Shown: positions 45,299 through 59,200 of the stretch, piece after piece
Layout: each line of letters starts with the position of its first letter
Numbering within the stretch: the stretch's first letter is position 1
Assembly (NCBI RefSeq): GCF_032362555.1
Contig: NC_083506.1
Location: 8,603,501 to 8,667,500, forward strand
Source: Amyelois transitella
Lineage: Eukaryota > Arthropoda > Insecta > Lepidoptera > Pyralidae
Direction of reading: 5' to 3'
DNA length: 64,000 bases
Made by a program: the position numbers and the translations under genes
The notes under the pieces: model-generated
What the model was told of the DNA's origin: nothing
The model's database searches: none
Seen by the model: only the letters and a program-made list of their open reading frames with translations

Positions 45299-48200
45299 TT
45301 AATCCAGTGACATTCCGGCGTCACCGTCTTTCTTGTCTCCTTTGTCGTCCTTGGGTTTCTCGTCTTTCTTCTTTTCATCCGCACTGCTGGACTTGGTTTC
45401 TGATGTATTCTCCAGGGCCTTAAAAAAGGCATTCATGTCACCTGTGTTAGCAGCTGAGACAACTTCAGGAGCTAGTCCAAACTGTGATAAAACTGGACCT
45501 ATCTGCCCAGAAGTTAGAGCAGATGAAAACTGGTTTGCTGCCTGAAATTGAAGAATTTATCATAAAATAGGATAAACTATTTAAGTATATTTTATAACGA
45601 CGGATTGAGCTACGAGAGCAAGGTTTTTTGGGGGATTTACATTGAGCATTATTTTACTATGACATGTGAAATGCACTCATCCAAGTATTGTAGTTAAATT
45701 TTAAGCCCTACGCCATGAAAAAAAAATGAAAATAACTCATAACATATAATTTTTATGGAATAATTTGCTGATAGTTTCTTCTAAAAATTTTAATTACATC
45801 TATGCCATGCACTAAACGCGAATAACGAATTTTAAAAAGTAAAGATATTTATTTGTCAGCCATGTTTAATTTTATAAACTTCCTTTGACTAGACCTTGCA
45901 ATGTTTTAATTAAAAAAAATCAACAACTAATTATTCAATTAAAAAGTCGTAAAGGAGTTTGCTTTAGATAAAAATATTTATCCTATTTTATGACTTATTG
46001 TATATTTTCAGGCAACAAACCAGTTCTCGTTGGCTATTTCCACTCATTTACCTAGGTAAATTTCCAGTTTATTAAAATTTGGACTGGCTCCCAAAGAAAT
46101 ATCTGCTGGTAACACACACTGACGATATTTGTTCCTCGAATAAGACATTACAAAAGCTATAATATGCTGAACAGTGTGATAAGAATTAGTAATATGAAAA
46201 GTGATGAAGAATAGAATAACATGAATCTCCAAATATGAAATATGAACATGACTAGCCCGTAAAATAGGCCCATTGCTAGTATAAAGCAGGCAGCTCTACC
46301 AGGATTTCGCAAATAATTTATGATCGGGCTGGCAGTAAATTCTTTCCAAAATTATTTTTTTACCACTTAAGTGTTGTCTCTAGCGGTTCACCAGATAAAA
46401 CACTCACGCTGATGATAAAAGAGCAATCGTATCATGTTAAAAAATTTTTTTATTCCATTGAGCAACCCACACATACTACTCTAAGTGTGTCGTTTTTCCA
46501 CTACATTTAAACTCTTACTTCGTACTTATGGAATGAGATTGGTAATTTTTTTCCGCAAAAACTGCAGGTAAACATCACCCATGCAAAGCTGTCAAATATT
46601 GTTGTTAGTTATAAATAAATATTCAGATATTGATGGTTTTGAAGATTCACAAAACATATATTCAAATTACAAAATAAGCTAAATCAAATGTAACTACAAA
46701 GCTTTTACCATCTCTGCACACCCGCAACCATGAGGTCAATTTAAATATGCACAGGGGCGATAAGCAGTTCAAATTATCTATCTCAAAAGATATTAAAAAT
46801 AATGAAAACGGCAATAAGAATATAAGCCCGATACCGATGCCACACTACTAAATTATGCTTTGTAAAATGTAGTAGGTAGGTATGGGTTGTTGTTCAAAAA
46901 TATTATTTTTCCGTCACACACGAATATTGGGCTCTTAGTTCATGGGAGATAGCTTCTTTTCGTATTATTGTTGATGCAATTGCGGAATGCAGACTTCATT
47001 TATTGTTATATTTTTGCCCGATCTGTATTAGACAACCAGATTCCATAGTTAAAACACCAGTGACTCGAGCTCGTGACTTCGTCCGCCGTAAAACGAAATC
47101 TGCGTGAATAGTTCACTGTGTCAAACATTTGCTAAGATCTTGTTCTATTAGTGCCGTGTGGTTCCCGGCACTATTACAAAAAAGAATAGGACCACTCCAT
47201 CTCTTTCCCATGGATGTCGTAAAAGGCGACTAAGGGATAGGCTTATTAACTTAGGATTCCTCTTTTAGGCGATGGGCTAGCAACCTGTCACTATTTGAAT
47301 CTCGGTTCTATCATTAAGCCAAATAGCTGAACGTGGCCATTCAGTCTTTTCAAGACTGTTGGCTCTGTCTACCCCGCAAGGGATATAGACGTGATCATAT
47401 GTATGTATGTATGTATGTTGTTCTATTAAGAACATATTATAACTGGGATGGCACAACAACAACAATAAAATGGAATGGACAAGGACAGAAAAATCAAAAA
47501 TGGCGATTGTCAGTCTTTTAGGAAAGCCTGACGGCAGGTACGGGCCATTTGTGGTGTGTGTTTTATGGAAAAGACGGTAATACACATCACAAGATGATAT
47601 GCATCTTGAAATTATTCAAGTTGGGGTTTATAAGGTTAGGACGTTTACTACTTTTACAAGTATTGTATCCCTCCCCGTGAGATCGTTAATTTGTTAAATG
47701 CAATACAACAATACTACGGTAAAGTGTAAAAAATCCAAGATGTTTAGTTTTGTCGTCAAATAGCAAAACCAGAACTATTTTAGTTTGGCATGTCAGTCCA
47801 TGTGTCACAGCATAGTCATTTTATTAAGTGATAGTTGTTAATGAATGAAATCAACGATCTCAAGGGAAAGGCTACGCTAAGAAACACTATAGCAATATTT
47901 ACAAAGCATAACCGACAAACGTGCTAGCGTCGCTCGAGGTGAGAAGCGGGTGCGCATTACGTGAGGGTTCACCTGAGCGAACTGCGGTGAGAGCAGGGTG
48001 GTCCTTACATCGTCTTGCGCGGCGCCGGCGGGCGCGGGCGGCAGCAGCGGCGCCAGGCGCGGCGCGGTCGCGGGCGCGCTGGCCGCCGACACCGCCTCCG
48101 GCGACGCCAGCGCGGCCGCCAGCTCCACGCGCTCGGCCGCGCCGCCCGCCGACCCAGAGCCTTCTGGCGGCGCGTTGCCGAGCCCCGAGAAGTAGCGTTG

Positions 48201-51094
48201 CAAATCCGATAAAAATATCTGTCCACCTATTGGACATTATTCTAGTTAAACTCGGCATCCTCCTGGCCTGGCAGTGTCACCTCTCTTCATAGGATATGTC
48301 TATGACCATGATCCTAAATTGGGTAGGTCAGGTTTTTACACAAAGCAACACCCGTCTGATCCCTGTAACTGTGGAAGGGAAATCTAACCCATATTAGCTC
48401 ATGATTACATTACAAATGAAGTTTCCTGAAATAACAGATTTCCTCACGATGTATTCCCCCGCCGTATAGTTAAAACTATATAGGTATATAGCCTTATTGA
48501 TAGGAGCTAATAATAATTCTTATAAATTTGTTCATTATGCTTTTGAAAAATCCATTACAGCTTGTTAAGCCCTGGTAAACATACATACATACATACATAT
48601 GGTCACGTCTATATCCCTTGCGGGGTAGACAGAGCCAATAGTCTTGAAAAGACTGAATGGCCACGTTCAGCTATACCTGGTATACATAACTAGCGCAATT
48701 GCTGCTTTTTCCAAAATAACAAAATTAGAAATTATTAATATATGTAGAAATACAGAAGAATAAATACAGATATATATGGAAACACCAAAAACTAGTAAAA
48801 TCTTGAAAGGAACCTATGTTAAAGTTACCTAAACATAAGAACATAATCTATAAAAATACATACACACATAAAATCACGCCTCTTTCTTGGAGAGGAAGGC
48901 AATCACTACATTTTTCCACTAACAATAGTAAAAAAAATGAACCCATAAATTATACTTGTCTGTATGTGTGTAAACTCTTAATTGCACATAAAAATACTTT
49001 TTATTTATACTTTTTACTTGATTATGTATAAAAAAAAACTTAAGTAGAAATAAATTGTATTTTACATTAAAATCACAAAAAAAATTGAAAATAAAAAAAA
49101 TACTCACTACGAGATTGATTAGCATTAGCAGTGTTTGGCGGAGTGGCAGTCGGGGCCGGGGCGTCGCGGGCCCTGAGCGGGGTGCGCGTGGCGGTCGCCT
49201 CCGTGGTCCGCGGGGCGCTTCCGCCGCGTGAGCTGTTGTTGCTGCCAACCGGACGGGTTAAGCCACTGCTGCTACTATTATTCCTGAAAAAGAGACAATT
49301 ATCATGTTTTTGATATTGACTTGGGTTGGCAGACTAAATTGAAATGAGGAAGAAAATGATCATTATTAACTTTGGCTTTACACTAAATAAATTACCCCAT
49401 TGTTCCAAGGAGTGATGATAATCCACCCATTTGGCCGACACCCCCGAAAAGTTGCATCAGCTGTTGCTGTGACATATTATTAAGTATGTTTTGGAGCTCC
49501 CCATCTTGAGTGCCACTACCGCCCCCACCACCTCGCCCTCCTGAAGTAGGTGGGTTGTTCAATGCTTCATTAATACGGCGGCAATAATCATCATCCTTAT
49601 CAGTTTTAGGTTCCTGTAATAGTAAAGACAATTGATTTACAGTATGTAATTTGTCACCCATTGACCTGCTGGTCTGACCACATAAAAAGCTATGTCGTGA
49701 TAACATGGGCCAGAAAAACCTTTGACAGACCTAGGTGGAAAAATATTGGAGGCATATAAAAATAATAATTTGTCACTTTATTATTTGCAGCTTTACAAGT
49801 TTATGTATATCATGACGGATAGGTATCTCTTTTTGATTGCATTTGATGTTGAATGTGTAATAAATGTTATAATAGGTAGTGTAGCCAGAGAGATGATTCA
49901 GCTTGACCTCCACCAAAGAGTAGATCTACCATCACCAAGCTAGGTGATATGCCTAGGGAACCGCGGCTCTGACGATGCAGTGTTGGAGGTTGTATATATG
50001 CTCCAATCCATGAAATCTTTGCTTGCGCAATTTAGACTTTTTGCAGTTTTTGACTTTAATTGTCCCATGATTTTATTTTTGAAACTTGTGGTGTATATAT
50101 GCTGCCACAAGTGTTCAAGTCAGTCCCATCAAAGAGTGTGATTTTTTTCTAAAATCTACACTGTGCTCTTTTACTTTAACAAGTATGGGCCTTTTTTATT
50201 TTTGACTAATTCATAGTGTATTCATGTGCATACATCATATAATAGATAAAAATACCATTAAAAAATCTTAATGTACTGCAATACAGCTCAAAACCTTTTT
50301 TTTTTCTTCCTCCTGGCTTAGTCTCAGTTGCATCTTCATCACTCTGGAGCCCAGGGTATGCCTTCAACCATGGATCCATGATCCTTGGGTGAGTCAGGTA
50401 ACCCATATTGGATTAATCATGGTAACACTTTCAGCTGTGTGAATGTGCAGGTTTCCTGACAATCCCTCACTGTAAGAGCAGCACAACCCCGCCTTATAAT
50501 TATAAAACTCGGCTTGTTGTGAATAAATAGAGCCAGTTTCAATTGCACAATGGTAGCGTGCTTGCCTATGCCACAGTATGAAGATAAATTAATTTCTCTG
50601 ATTGACCTGGGTCTTGGATGTTTTAAATAGTTTGACCACCACACCAACACTGTATTAACACTATAATTTAGTCTAATTGTTAGTAGAAATTACCAACCTG
50701 TCACTTTACAACATTTCAATAACGTAACTTTATGAATCAACTTCCTTAAGGCAAAAATACAAACCTGCATCCAAAAGAAGTATTTCTTAGCAAATGATTT
50801 AAATTTCAGGACATAGACCCGGCCTGTAGTGCATTCATTTACACGAACGAATTCGCAATCATCAGGAAATATCAATAAATCGTCCTCTACTTCTCCAGTA
50901 GTCCGATCTTTCCAACAAAAATGCATCAAGGAATCTTCTCCTTGATATACGTAAAGTAAGCCTTTCCTTTTGTCAGGGTGAACCATTCTACCCTTTAGTG
51001 TCATTCTTCCTGCACGGAACTCTACTATATGTTTGTTACCCCCAGAACTGCCCCCCAGGGCTGATGTATTTCCAAATAAAGCGGTGGCCGACAT
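45299..51094 (-). CDS. Rpn13: Proteasomal ubiquitin receptor Rpn13 (ADRM1)
   Basis: Five coding exons: 50765-51094, 49396-49613, 49108-49283, 47973-48226 and 45299-45541. Phases agree throughout and give 406 residues, close to the usual 407 of ADRM1. Exon 1 is the Pru domain ([20 protein letters not shown], then [20 protein letters not shown]), which docks on Rpn2 and binds ubiquitin. Exon 2 ends in a Gly-rich stretch with [13 protein letters not shown], and exon 3 is a Ser/Thr/Pro/Ala linker. Exon 4 opens the DEUBAD domain ([12 protein letters not shown], then LLSPQFAQ), and exon 5 completes it ([20 protein letters not shown]), ending in a Lys/Asp tail and MSLD. DEUBAD recruits and activates the deubiquitinase UCH37. 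A CAG acceptor 4 bp before the ATG and a GTAAGT donor at 51201-51206 show a 5' non-coding exon starting near 51207. AATAAA follows the stop. Confidence 0.95.
47148..47420 (-). repeat. full-length minus-strand copy of the 'gggtagacagagcc' repeat in Rpn13 intron 4
   Basis: Runs from 'gtgccgtgtggttcccggca' to 'ccccgcaagggatatagacg' and a (TATG)n tail. It is the best minus-strand copy and defines about 270 bp as the family unit with the tail at the 5' side of the + orientation. Confidence 0.75.
48310..48680 (+). repeat. two repeat fragments in Rpn13 intron 3
   Basis: 48310-48465 has the order 'ggtcaggtttttacacaaag', 'ggaagggaaatctaaccc', 'tttcctcacgatgtattccc', known in moth genomes as part of an abundant short repeat. 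48580-48680 is a 5' part of the 'cttgcggggtagacagagcc' family with a (CATA)n start. Confidence 0.6.
50300..50640 (+). repeat. SINE-like repeat in Rpn13 intron 1
   Basis: 'gcacaatggtagcgtgcttgcc' near 50545 resembles a tRNA-type A box, and 'gattgacctgggtcttggatg' near 50600 a degenerate B box region. Neighbouring 'aaccatggatccatgatcct' and 'gtgaatgtgcaggtttcctg' belong to repeats common in moths. Assignment as a degraded tRNA-derived SINE is tentative. Confidence 0.35.
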
Positions 51095-51505
51095 GACGCT
51101 GAAATCACAATTAAAATTGATGATTTTATTTTAACAATACATGTAATCTATTATCTACGTTAAATAGACAAATTTGAATATGTAACATTATACAAAATCA
51201 ACTTACTTCAATTAAAAAAACTGTAAAAACGCGTTGCTGAGTCTTGGAATGAATTGAGAAATTTAATCCAATCAAATGATGATGATGAAGTTTTTTGACT
51301 TGGTTTTTTTTTTGTTTTGTTCAACAAAAGGCTAAGATCAGATACTTTACTGCTTAGTCTTTGGTATATTGATAAATATAAATAGGTAGAGTAATTAGGG
51401 ATGGTGCGTATTAACGCAACAGATGCCCTGGTTTTTTCGACAAGTACGTAAACCAGGGTTTAGCCCGCTTATATTTACATACTAAATACCTTATATTTAC
51501 ATATT

Positions 51506-51636
51506 TTTTAAACAAATAGATCGACTTGGACTTGGATTCTGGTGAGGAATTCGGTTGCTGGCCGTGCTGTGTAGTGTGATACATACCTACTAATAATAAA
51601 ATCATGCGATGTCCAAGTCGATCTATTTGTTTAAAA
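51506..51636. repeat. inverted repeat pair, 25-bp arms
   Basis: 'aaacaaatagatcgacttgga' at the left and its exact complement at the right, 81 bp apart. It could be the termini of a 131-bp miniature foldback element or a long stem. No coding content. Confidence 0.75.
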
Positions 51637-52264
51637 CGTAAAATATTTTTTAATATTGGCATGATAACAACTTATGTAATAACTTAAGGCAGAAGGTCCT
51701 TTAAGAAGAGACTAAATAGATTAACCGACTTGGTATTATATGGATCTCATTACTTTTAACGGTAGAAAGACTGAGCTGCGATACTTGGGTTTTTTACAGG
51801 ATATTTTTGATGGTATCTCACTTCTTTTTGTGGAGTCCTACTTTTTGGTACGATTGGTATTTGTTTCTTAGATTTAACAAGTAATAATGTTGTTCAGTTT
51901 CATGGGCTTAACACACCCTTACCCACCTTATACCCCCTCCTGTTATGCCTCATATAGTAGGTACCTATCTACACCTTACCTTACTATTATTTTCTATTAT
52001 ACAGTAATAATGTGTCATTAACCGCAAATGTAACCTTGTAATCCTATACATTTATATAGGATTACAAAGTTATTAATGCAGTTGGTGTATTTAGAAAACT
52101 GGGCCGAAAGTACAAAATATTTTGGTTTTTAAACTCTATTTGTATTCTTAATTTGAAACTTGCTAGACTTTTGATGATGGGTGATTCGGTCAGTCAGTGA
52201 GTGACAAAATTCAGAAACTTTAACAAGTTGTCATTCTTAAACTACCGGATCAAATAGACTGAAA

Positions 52265-52469
52265 TCCTACTACTATTATAAAGGCGAAAGTTTGTATGGA
52301 TGTATGGATGTTTGTTACTCTTTCACGCAAAAACTACTGAACCGATTACCATGGAATTTGGTATGTAGGTAGCTGAAGACCCAGAATAACACATAGGCTA
52401 CTTTTTATCCCAGAGTTCCCGCGGGATTGATAGGGTTTCCATGCGGACGAAGTCGCGGGCGGCCTCTAG
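52265..52469 (+). mobile_element. small Helitron
   Basis: TC at 52265 (A before) to CTAG at 52466-52469 (T after), 205 bp. It begins 'tcctactactattataaagg' and ends with 'gcggacgaagtcgcgggc' plus CTAG. Confidence 0.75.
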
Positions 52470-53279
52470 TTTTAAATATACCGTGTTTATGTAATGCCTG
52501 ATTAGTTAGGTTTCTTGTTTTATCCAAAACGATTATAGGGGGGTCGAAAATAGCCTGAATTGCTTCGAGAAAAGGATGGTACTTACGGCCGTGCCGCTTT
52601 TATTGCTCGACTTGGCGTGGGCACTGCCGCGTCCCCAGATTATATTGTTAATAGCTTAAGGAACACATAATCTTGTGTTTGAATGTGAATTGAACCCAAA
52701 CGAATTTAAGCTTTATGGATATTATTTTTGGGCTAACGGGATGTGGGCATCACAGTAAGGTGTACTGTAAGGTAGGTATCCGTGATTTGACGAAGAAGAA
52801 GTCATTTGAGTATTTACGTACTGGGTAATGCCCTTGCCCCATTGAAGAAAAAAAAGAAAGAAAAAATCTTTATTTGGCGCAAGAGGTAAAATTACATTGT
52901 TCATAAACATATAAATAAAAATATATTACATGATATTAAACTTTACCATTATATTTATATAGGTATTTGTTTCAACTTTAGCACGATACACGTCTTATTA
53001 TGACATATCGATCAAAAAGACTAAAAACCAAAAAATGTTTTTATAACTGTGCATCCAACTGTGGCATCAAATAAAAAGTGTAAAATCTAATCAAGCGGCA
53101 ACACTAAAGTTCACCAAACTAATGTCATTTTCAATATTCTTGTTGGAAATTGTCGTGGTCATATTTTTGTAAACTAAACGAAGAAAGCTACGAATTTGTG
53201 CTGCAAATTAAATTGTGAAAATATTTTAGGAATACTTTTACGAATCTAAGGCTTAATACTTCGTGATCGTGTTATCAAA

Positions 53280-56200
53280 ATGAGCAACATTCAAACAGGT
53301 AAGATGAATTCATTCTTGAGTTGATGACTCTGCTACGACTCCTTTTGCTTTCTGTGACTATCTTGCTTTTTATTTTGTCTCGAGGGCTAGTAAAGTAGGT
53401 TACGTACCCAAGTAAGCTACATTTAGTACTCTTCTACATCGGAGCTTTATAGTGTTAAAAATTCTATCCATTTGATTTTGTCATATTAAATGGTACTTGC
53501 TCTTTAATGTAATCTTTGCAATAGGTACTTGTTGAGTAGATATTAAAGCCCATTGTATAATTTGATTCTTGTTTTTGTTAAAGAATTTGTGAAAGAATTG
53601 GGTATAACAAAAATATATCTGGAATATGCATTAACAAAAATTGGGTTTTTCAATAATAGTTCAACAAATATTAAGGTTTTCATGAAAATGTTATCTTATT
53701 GGTGACTCATATTGAGTGTAATGTAAGTTGTCAACACACATTTCCAGGATCATCTAGAATTGCTTCCTCATAATATTATTTTATGGACCAATATCACTAG
53801 ATTGACAATCAAATTGTGTCATAAAAAATATTTCTAGAAGGTTGATGATGCTATTTATGTCTATATTTTAATTTGAAATTTGACAAATATATGATGGATA
53901 TTAGGCTCTTATCCTGTAAGAAATTGCTATAGCAATGGCAGCCTTTGCACCTACAAAATGAAGTGTATAAATGTTTTTTCTGTAAATCATGTTATATTGG
54001 TACAATAAAAAGTTTTTATTATTAGTTAAATCAGACTGCTGAACTACTAATGTTTAAGATATTGACACTTGATACATAAAGGTACCTTAATATTTTAAGT
54101 TCCACTTGTGTAGGCAGTATGTGATTGCATCCTTCATCTACACTAATATTATAAAGAGGAAAACTTTGTTTGTTTGGTTGTAATGAATAGGCTCAAAAAC
54201 TACTGGACCGATTTTAAAAAATTCTTTCACCATTCGAAAGCTACATTATCCACGAGTAACATAGACTAGATTTTATTTTGGATAAAATAGGGTTCCGTAA
54301 TATATTTGGATTTTTCGGACACAAACTGAAAAAAATCAACCAAAAAGTTACTTATTTTGCGTATGCTGCCTAAACTACAAAAGATAGAACCATAAAATGT
54401 TTTAATTAATTGTAGATCTTATAAATATCTACAAAAAAGTCCGTGACACAGTATACCTATCTATGTCAAATGAGGCACAACAACCACATTTTTATTTAAA
54501 AATCTTAATTTTTTTGGTCTACATTTAAACGCGTTTATTTTACTCATGCTATTAATCCTTATCAAAAGAAATAATTTTATCAATAAGTACAGTTTATGTA
54601 GATAATATTTGGTCTTTGAATGATTAAAATTGGATGTTTGGTTTTGAAGTTGTGGTGAAATTAAAATATTACGATTTCTGCTGCACGGCCTGTTGCGAAG
54701 TGAGCAAGACTTAGCCGCTTTGCGGGCGGTCCTTTAGTTAGTTCTAATGGAGATATATTTAGTATCAGCTGTGCATCCGTGCGAAGCCGGGGCGGGTTGC
54801 TAGTATTATAATAAACATACATATACTACATAAGTTGGATGATCGTAGTAGGAACTTCCCCAGAAGTGACACATGCAGATTGTAATACCAGGATTATGAT
54901 AAGTATTATTATCCCTTCATAATGAATATATTTTAAGGCCTTTTCTTAATATTTTTCAATGTTTCTTCCTAAGGTCAACAAACTTGACTTGACTCTCCCT
55001 AGCCAAACCAATGGGTTTCAATGAACAGGAGGTCATCAGACTGACCTAACAAAACAACTCCTAACAGAAGAACTTTGACGAAATGACCATACATTTATAG
55101 CTTAATAAATCACTGCAACCAATTGCATGCCTGTATCTGTATATGTTAGTCAGTCAATCAGTAGGCCCTTTTATGCATATAGTCCTAGTCTATAGAACCT
55201 ACACCCGCATTTCCGCTAAGGTAAAACGAAAATTCCTTCCCACGGGAATAACCCGAAATAAGTGGAAATTCCCACGAGGCCGAAGCCCCGCGCGAATTAT
55301 AGTAAGTAGAATATGATTTCAAGGAATGACAAATGGAGACAAGCTATCAAACACAAGCAAGTCTTATTAATTCTCTAAGTAAGTATCTACTTAATTTATA
55401 AGCAGCAAGTATGAGTCATAGAAACAAGTCGTGCTTTTGTGGTTTTTTGATAAGTTTCGACAATTCAATGACGCAACGCAACCCGTCTGCTGGCGACCAA
55501 CTCCCCGCGCTCGCATGCCGCGCATCGCCTGCTGCCGCAGGCACTGTCAATAAACTTTGGCCGCACAAGGTGAGCTCACTAATGTTGTTTTGTTCGTTGC
55601 CATTCCGCTCGGTCAAAAACCTGTACTTGCTCTGATTACCGGCAAGCTGTGCATGTTTTCCCGCTTAATTCTTTATTTATTTACCTCGTCGTATAGAATT
55701 TCACAAATTTTAACCATTTTAGAGGTCATATTAATATTTTAAAAGTTGCCAATGTACGGAACTCAAATGGCTGCTGGTGAAAGTGGCAAACACGAGGAGT
55801 CGGGCAGCGGCGCGAGACGGGCGCGGGGAGTACTGATCGGAGCCCGACGTGGCGGAAGAAACTGACTTTATTGCGCGTCGACCGCACATGTATTGGTGTC
55901 GTTTATGACAGTGTGCAAAACGCACGTAATGTTTATAATATTGCCTTAGCTTCACGTAAATTTATCATGTAATTATTACTCTTTAAAATTCAGTGATCTC
56001 GTTATTTGCCACAAATGTGCATTAACCTTTGTAGAGTAGTGTGCTCTCAAGGAGAATCTAGTTGGATAACACAGCCGAACATTGAAATGTTATATTGCCG
56101 CGTAAGAGATAGATAGTGATTTGGAGAATGGCGAGTGATGAGACGTCTACTGGCGAGGGGGGCATGGAGCCTACCAGCCTGGAATATATGGAGGACCCGT

Positions 56201-59200
56201 ACTTCGTCACTCCGGACAACGGCTCCACGCCGAGTTTCGACTTAGCGGTGGATGAGCTGGATGAGGCAGAGGAGCTGACCAGCTGGCCCAACGACGACGC
56301 CGACGCTGATTGGCGCGCGTTGCCGGACCTCGCAGACTCCGCACTTTGTATAGAGACAGAATTCTATATGGACAATCGCCGACGTCGACTACGTATCTTT
56401 AGGAAAAAAATGCGCGATGTCAGAGTCACGTTCCAAGATCTATCAAAGCCGTATCTTGCAAAAGTATCAAGCCACACGAATTATAAAAAGTTTTTAGGTA
56501 TAACGCTTGGAGGTGAGTTGCAATGCCCTGTCTATTGTAATATTTTTTTATCACCCGGCATTATGTTGTGAACAATGTTACTTATTTTGTTTCAACAAGG
56601 TTTTATTTGATGAATTCCAAAAGTAATAAATAAAACACTATACATAAAACTACGTACCTACGTAGTAGGTACCTACCTACACGATTTTTAATAATAAATT
56701 ATCATCAATCTTTTCCAGTTACATCACACTTATGTCACATCGAAAATTCGCAACCTTTATTAGCTTACTAGCTACTACTACTTTATTGTACCTACTAGCT
56801 GTGGCCCTCGTGTAGGTCGCTTCCGCGTAACCTGTGAAAACAACAATTATCCAGACATAATAGGTCTGGATATTTGTTGTTTTCAAACTTCTTCACTTAT
56901 AGTTAATTCTATAGTATTCTTCTCCCGTGCCACTTTTATATAGCCAAAACAAAGTTGAAATTCTAGCTTTATCTAAATTTAATACTTTTATTTCAACCGT
57001 ATTTTAGATACTCTTGATTAAAAGTTTTGAATGGCTTTATGTAAATTTCCAATTTAAAATGTATTGACAAAGGCTTTTTTAAATCTTTTTGGGTTTAACA
57101 CATCACTTCGTTGGGTTCTGTGTCGGTTGCGCCCTTCACGAGTATTACGCCTTTGAACTTAGAGTGGGGAGCTCAGATAATTACGATGTTGTTGTGTGTA
57201 GTAAATTTCAGTGAGTAGTAAAAATATATTTTTTTCTGAAACAATACGGACTAATTATACGGTGATAATTAATATTTTCACATTTACATATTCTATGAAT
57301 AGGAAAGTACTTTTTCATGCAAAACATCAAAACAGGTTGGGATAAAAATTTAGTCATATTACTAATACATCAAAACAAACACAGAAAGCTTGTTATTAAT
57401 AAACATTTAAAACATTGGTATATTATATATACTTAAAAATAAACTTTATCCCATCGAAATATTAAGTACCTACTTACCTACGAATTTGGACTTTTATTTT
57501 TCATCGTTTAGGTAATAGAATTTTTTCTTCCTTACGAAATATGGAATAAGAAAGTTTATTTCGGTACTTACCTATAGTAGTATTTAGTTGTAACCCTTAA
57601 AGACATGATATAAACTTGTTGGCAGCCGAGGAAGCCATGGCGGGCACAGGAGGCGCGGGCGACACCCACGTGGTGGACGAGTTGGCCGGGCTCACCCCCG
57701 AGCAGGCGGAGCAGCTCCGGGCCGAGTGGAGCCGCGAGCTGGCTAGGGTCGAGGACGAGATCGCTACTCTGCGGACTGTACTTCAAAGCAAGGTATTTCA
57801 TACATAATACTAGTTAATCTGAACATAAGAACCAAGTTTAAAAAAATAGGACCTTAAGAACCAAAATGTTATTTAAAATTTTTTGTTTGTTTTGGTTTGC
57901 ATCACGCAAATTAGCACAACACTAAATTAGCTGTCAAAATTATAATAAATGAATGTACAAGGTATGGTGTTAAGCTTCTATGCTTGTCTGTTAGTGAAGA
58001 AAAAACAGCGCAGCGTGTAAAAGTCAATCAAAAAAGGCGGCGAAGGCTAGCAACCTGACACTATGTACATTTCGGTTCCAATTATTAGTTGAACGTGAAG
58101 CTTGTGAGATTTTTCGATACTTTATATCACTTTTGTTTACCCTCAGATCCGTCAAAGCTCAGAGCTAAAGAGAAAACTTGGCATCACAGTGTGGAAGGAG
58201 ATCACCGAAGATGTTAACCAGGGCTTGAAGAATGTGAAAGAAAGCCAAGTGTAAGTACCGAATTGCAATGTACCAGCACTTAAATGCTGAACATCACATA
58301 ATTTTATTTTCTCTCGAGGGTTAGAACATTTTTTTTATTGAAGTGAATGTGGTAGAGGCACTAAGTAATGTTTCCATTTTGACCCCGCTTTATAGTACCT
58401 AGTTATCTGCCTGTGCTTGCCATTTTATCATTAGATTCGGTGGCGTGTTTTTGTTTCTTTTCATTTCACATTTAATTTATTATGCAACAGCTATCAAACG
58501 ATAGAAACACGCGTGGCTGACCTTACAAAGGCTGTGACTGAAGCACCTATGTAAGTATAGTGTTTTGTATATTATATGTAACTATCATAAGAAAAGGATG
58601 GCATCACTACGTTATATTCTAAATCAAGTCTTTATATTGCAATATAAAAAAAAATTAATACAAACACTGTAGCTTTATTCTTTGGTAAGTTTTTCATAAG
58701 TTATAAAGTTGTAGTTATTACATGACATACATATGTAAAATGTCGCAATAAGTCTAATAAGGCTTTTGTCAGTCTAGTATTCTAATGTAATAAATTATAA
58801 CACTATAAGTCATTGATCTAGTATAAGTGTATTATTTCTGGGAAATTGAATTTGCATTGCATCTTATATTTTGTAAAATACCATATAAATATTTACATTA
58901 TCAATTTATACCATCGATGTAATGATGCCAACTGTATCTTAAAGCATGATCTCACAGCTCTAATAATGCAACATAAATGGTTGTGGATGTGATATTTATG
59001 GATTAATCTATAATTTATTGAAAAAAATATGTGTCTTGGTATGGTAGTTTTAGAAACGGTGGTAGTTTTTTTATATAACATACCTAGCCTTAATGATGAC
59101 TTACTTTAAGTTTTAGAAAAAAGGCTTATAATATTTTATCATACTGATATTATAATATTAATAAAATTTATTTAACTTAATAGTACTGCTCACAACAATT

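Larger units (their letters stand above)
51207..53279. other. divergent intergenic region between Rpn13 and Tpd52
   Basis: About 2 kb. It holds a 25-bp perfect inverted repeat (51506-51530 / 51612-51636), a short hairpin (52036-52048 / 52055-52067) and a small Helitron (52265-52469). The presumed start regions of the two divergent genes lie at its edges (near 51240 and 53150-53280). No TATA box is obvious at either. Confidence 0.5.

Noticed and set aside
45333-45545. 70-aa plus-strand ORF opposite the last Rpn13 exon
   Set aside because: Antisense shadow of the DEUBAD-coding exon.
47877-48292. Multiple overlapping Arg/Ala-rich ORFs on both strands
   Set aside because: Shadows of the GC-rich Rpn13 exon 47973-48226; only the LSDLQ...LLSPQF frame matches the family.
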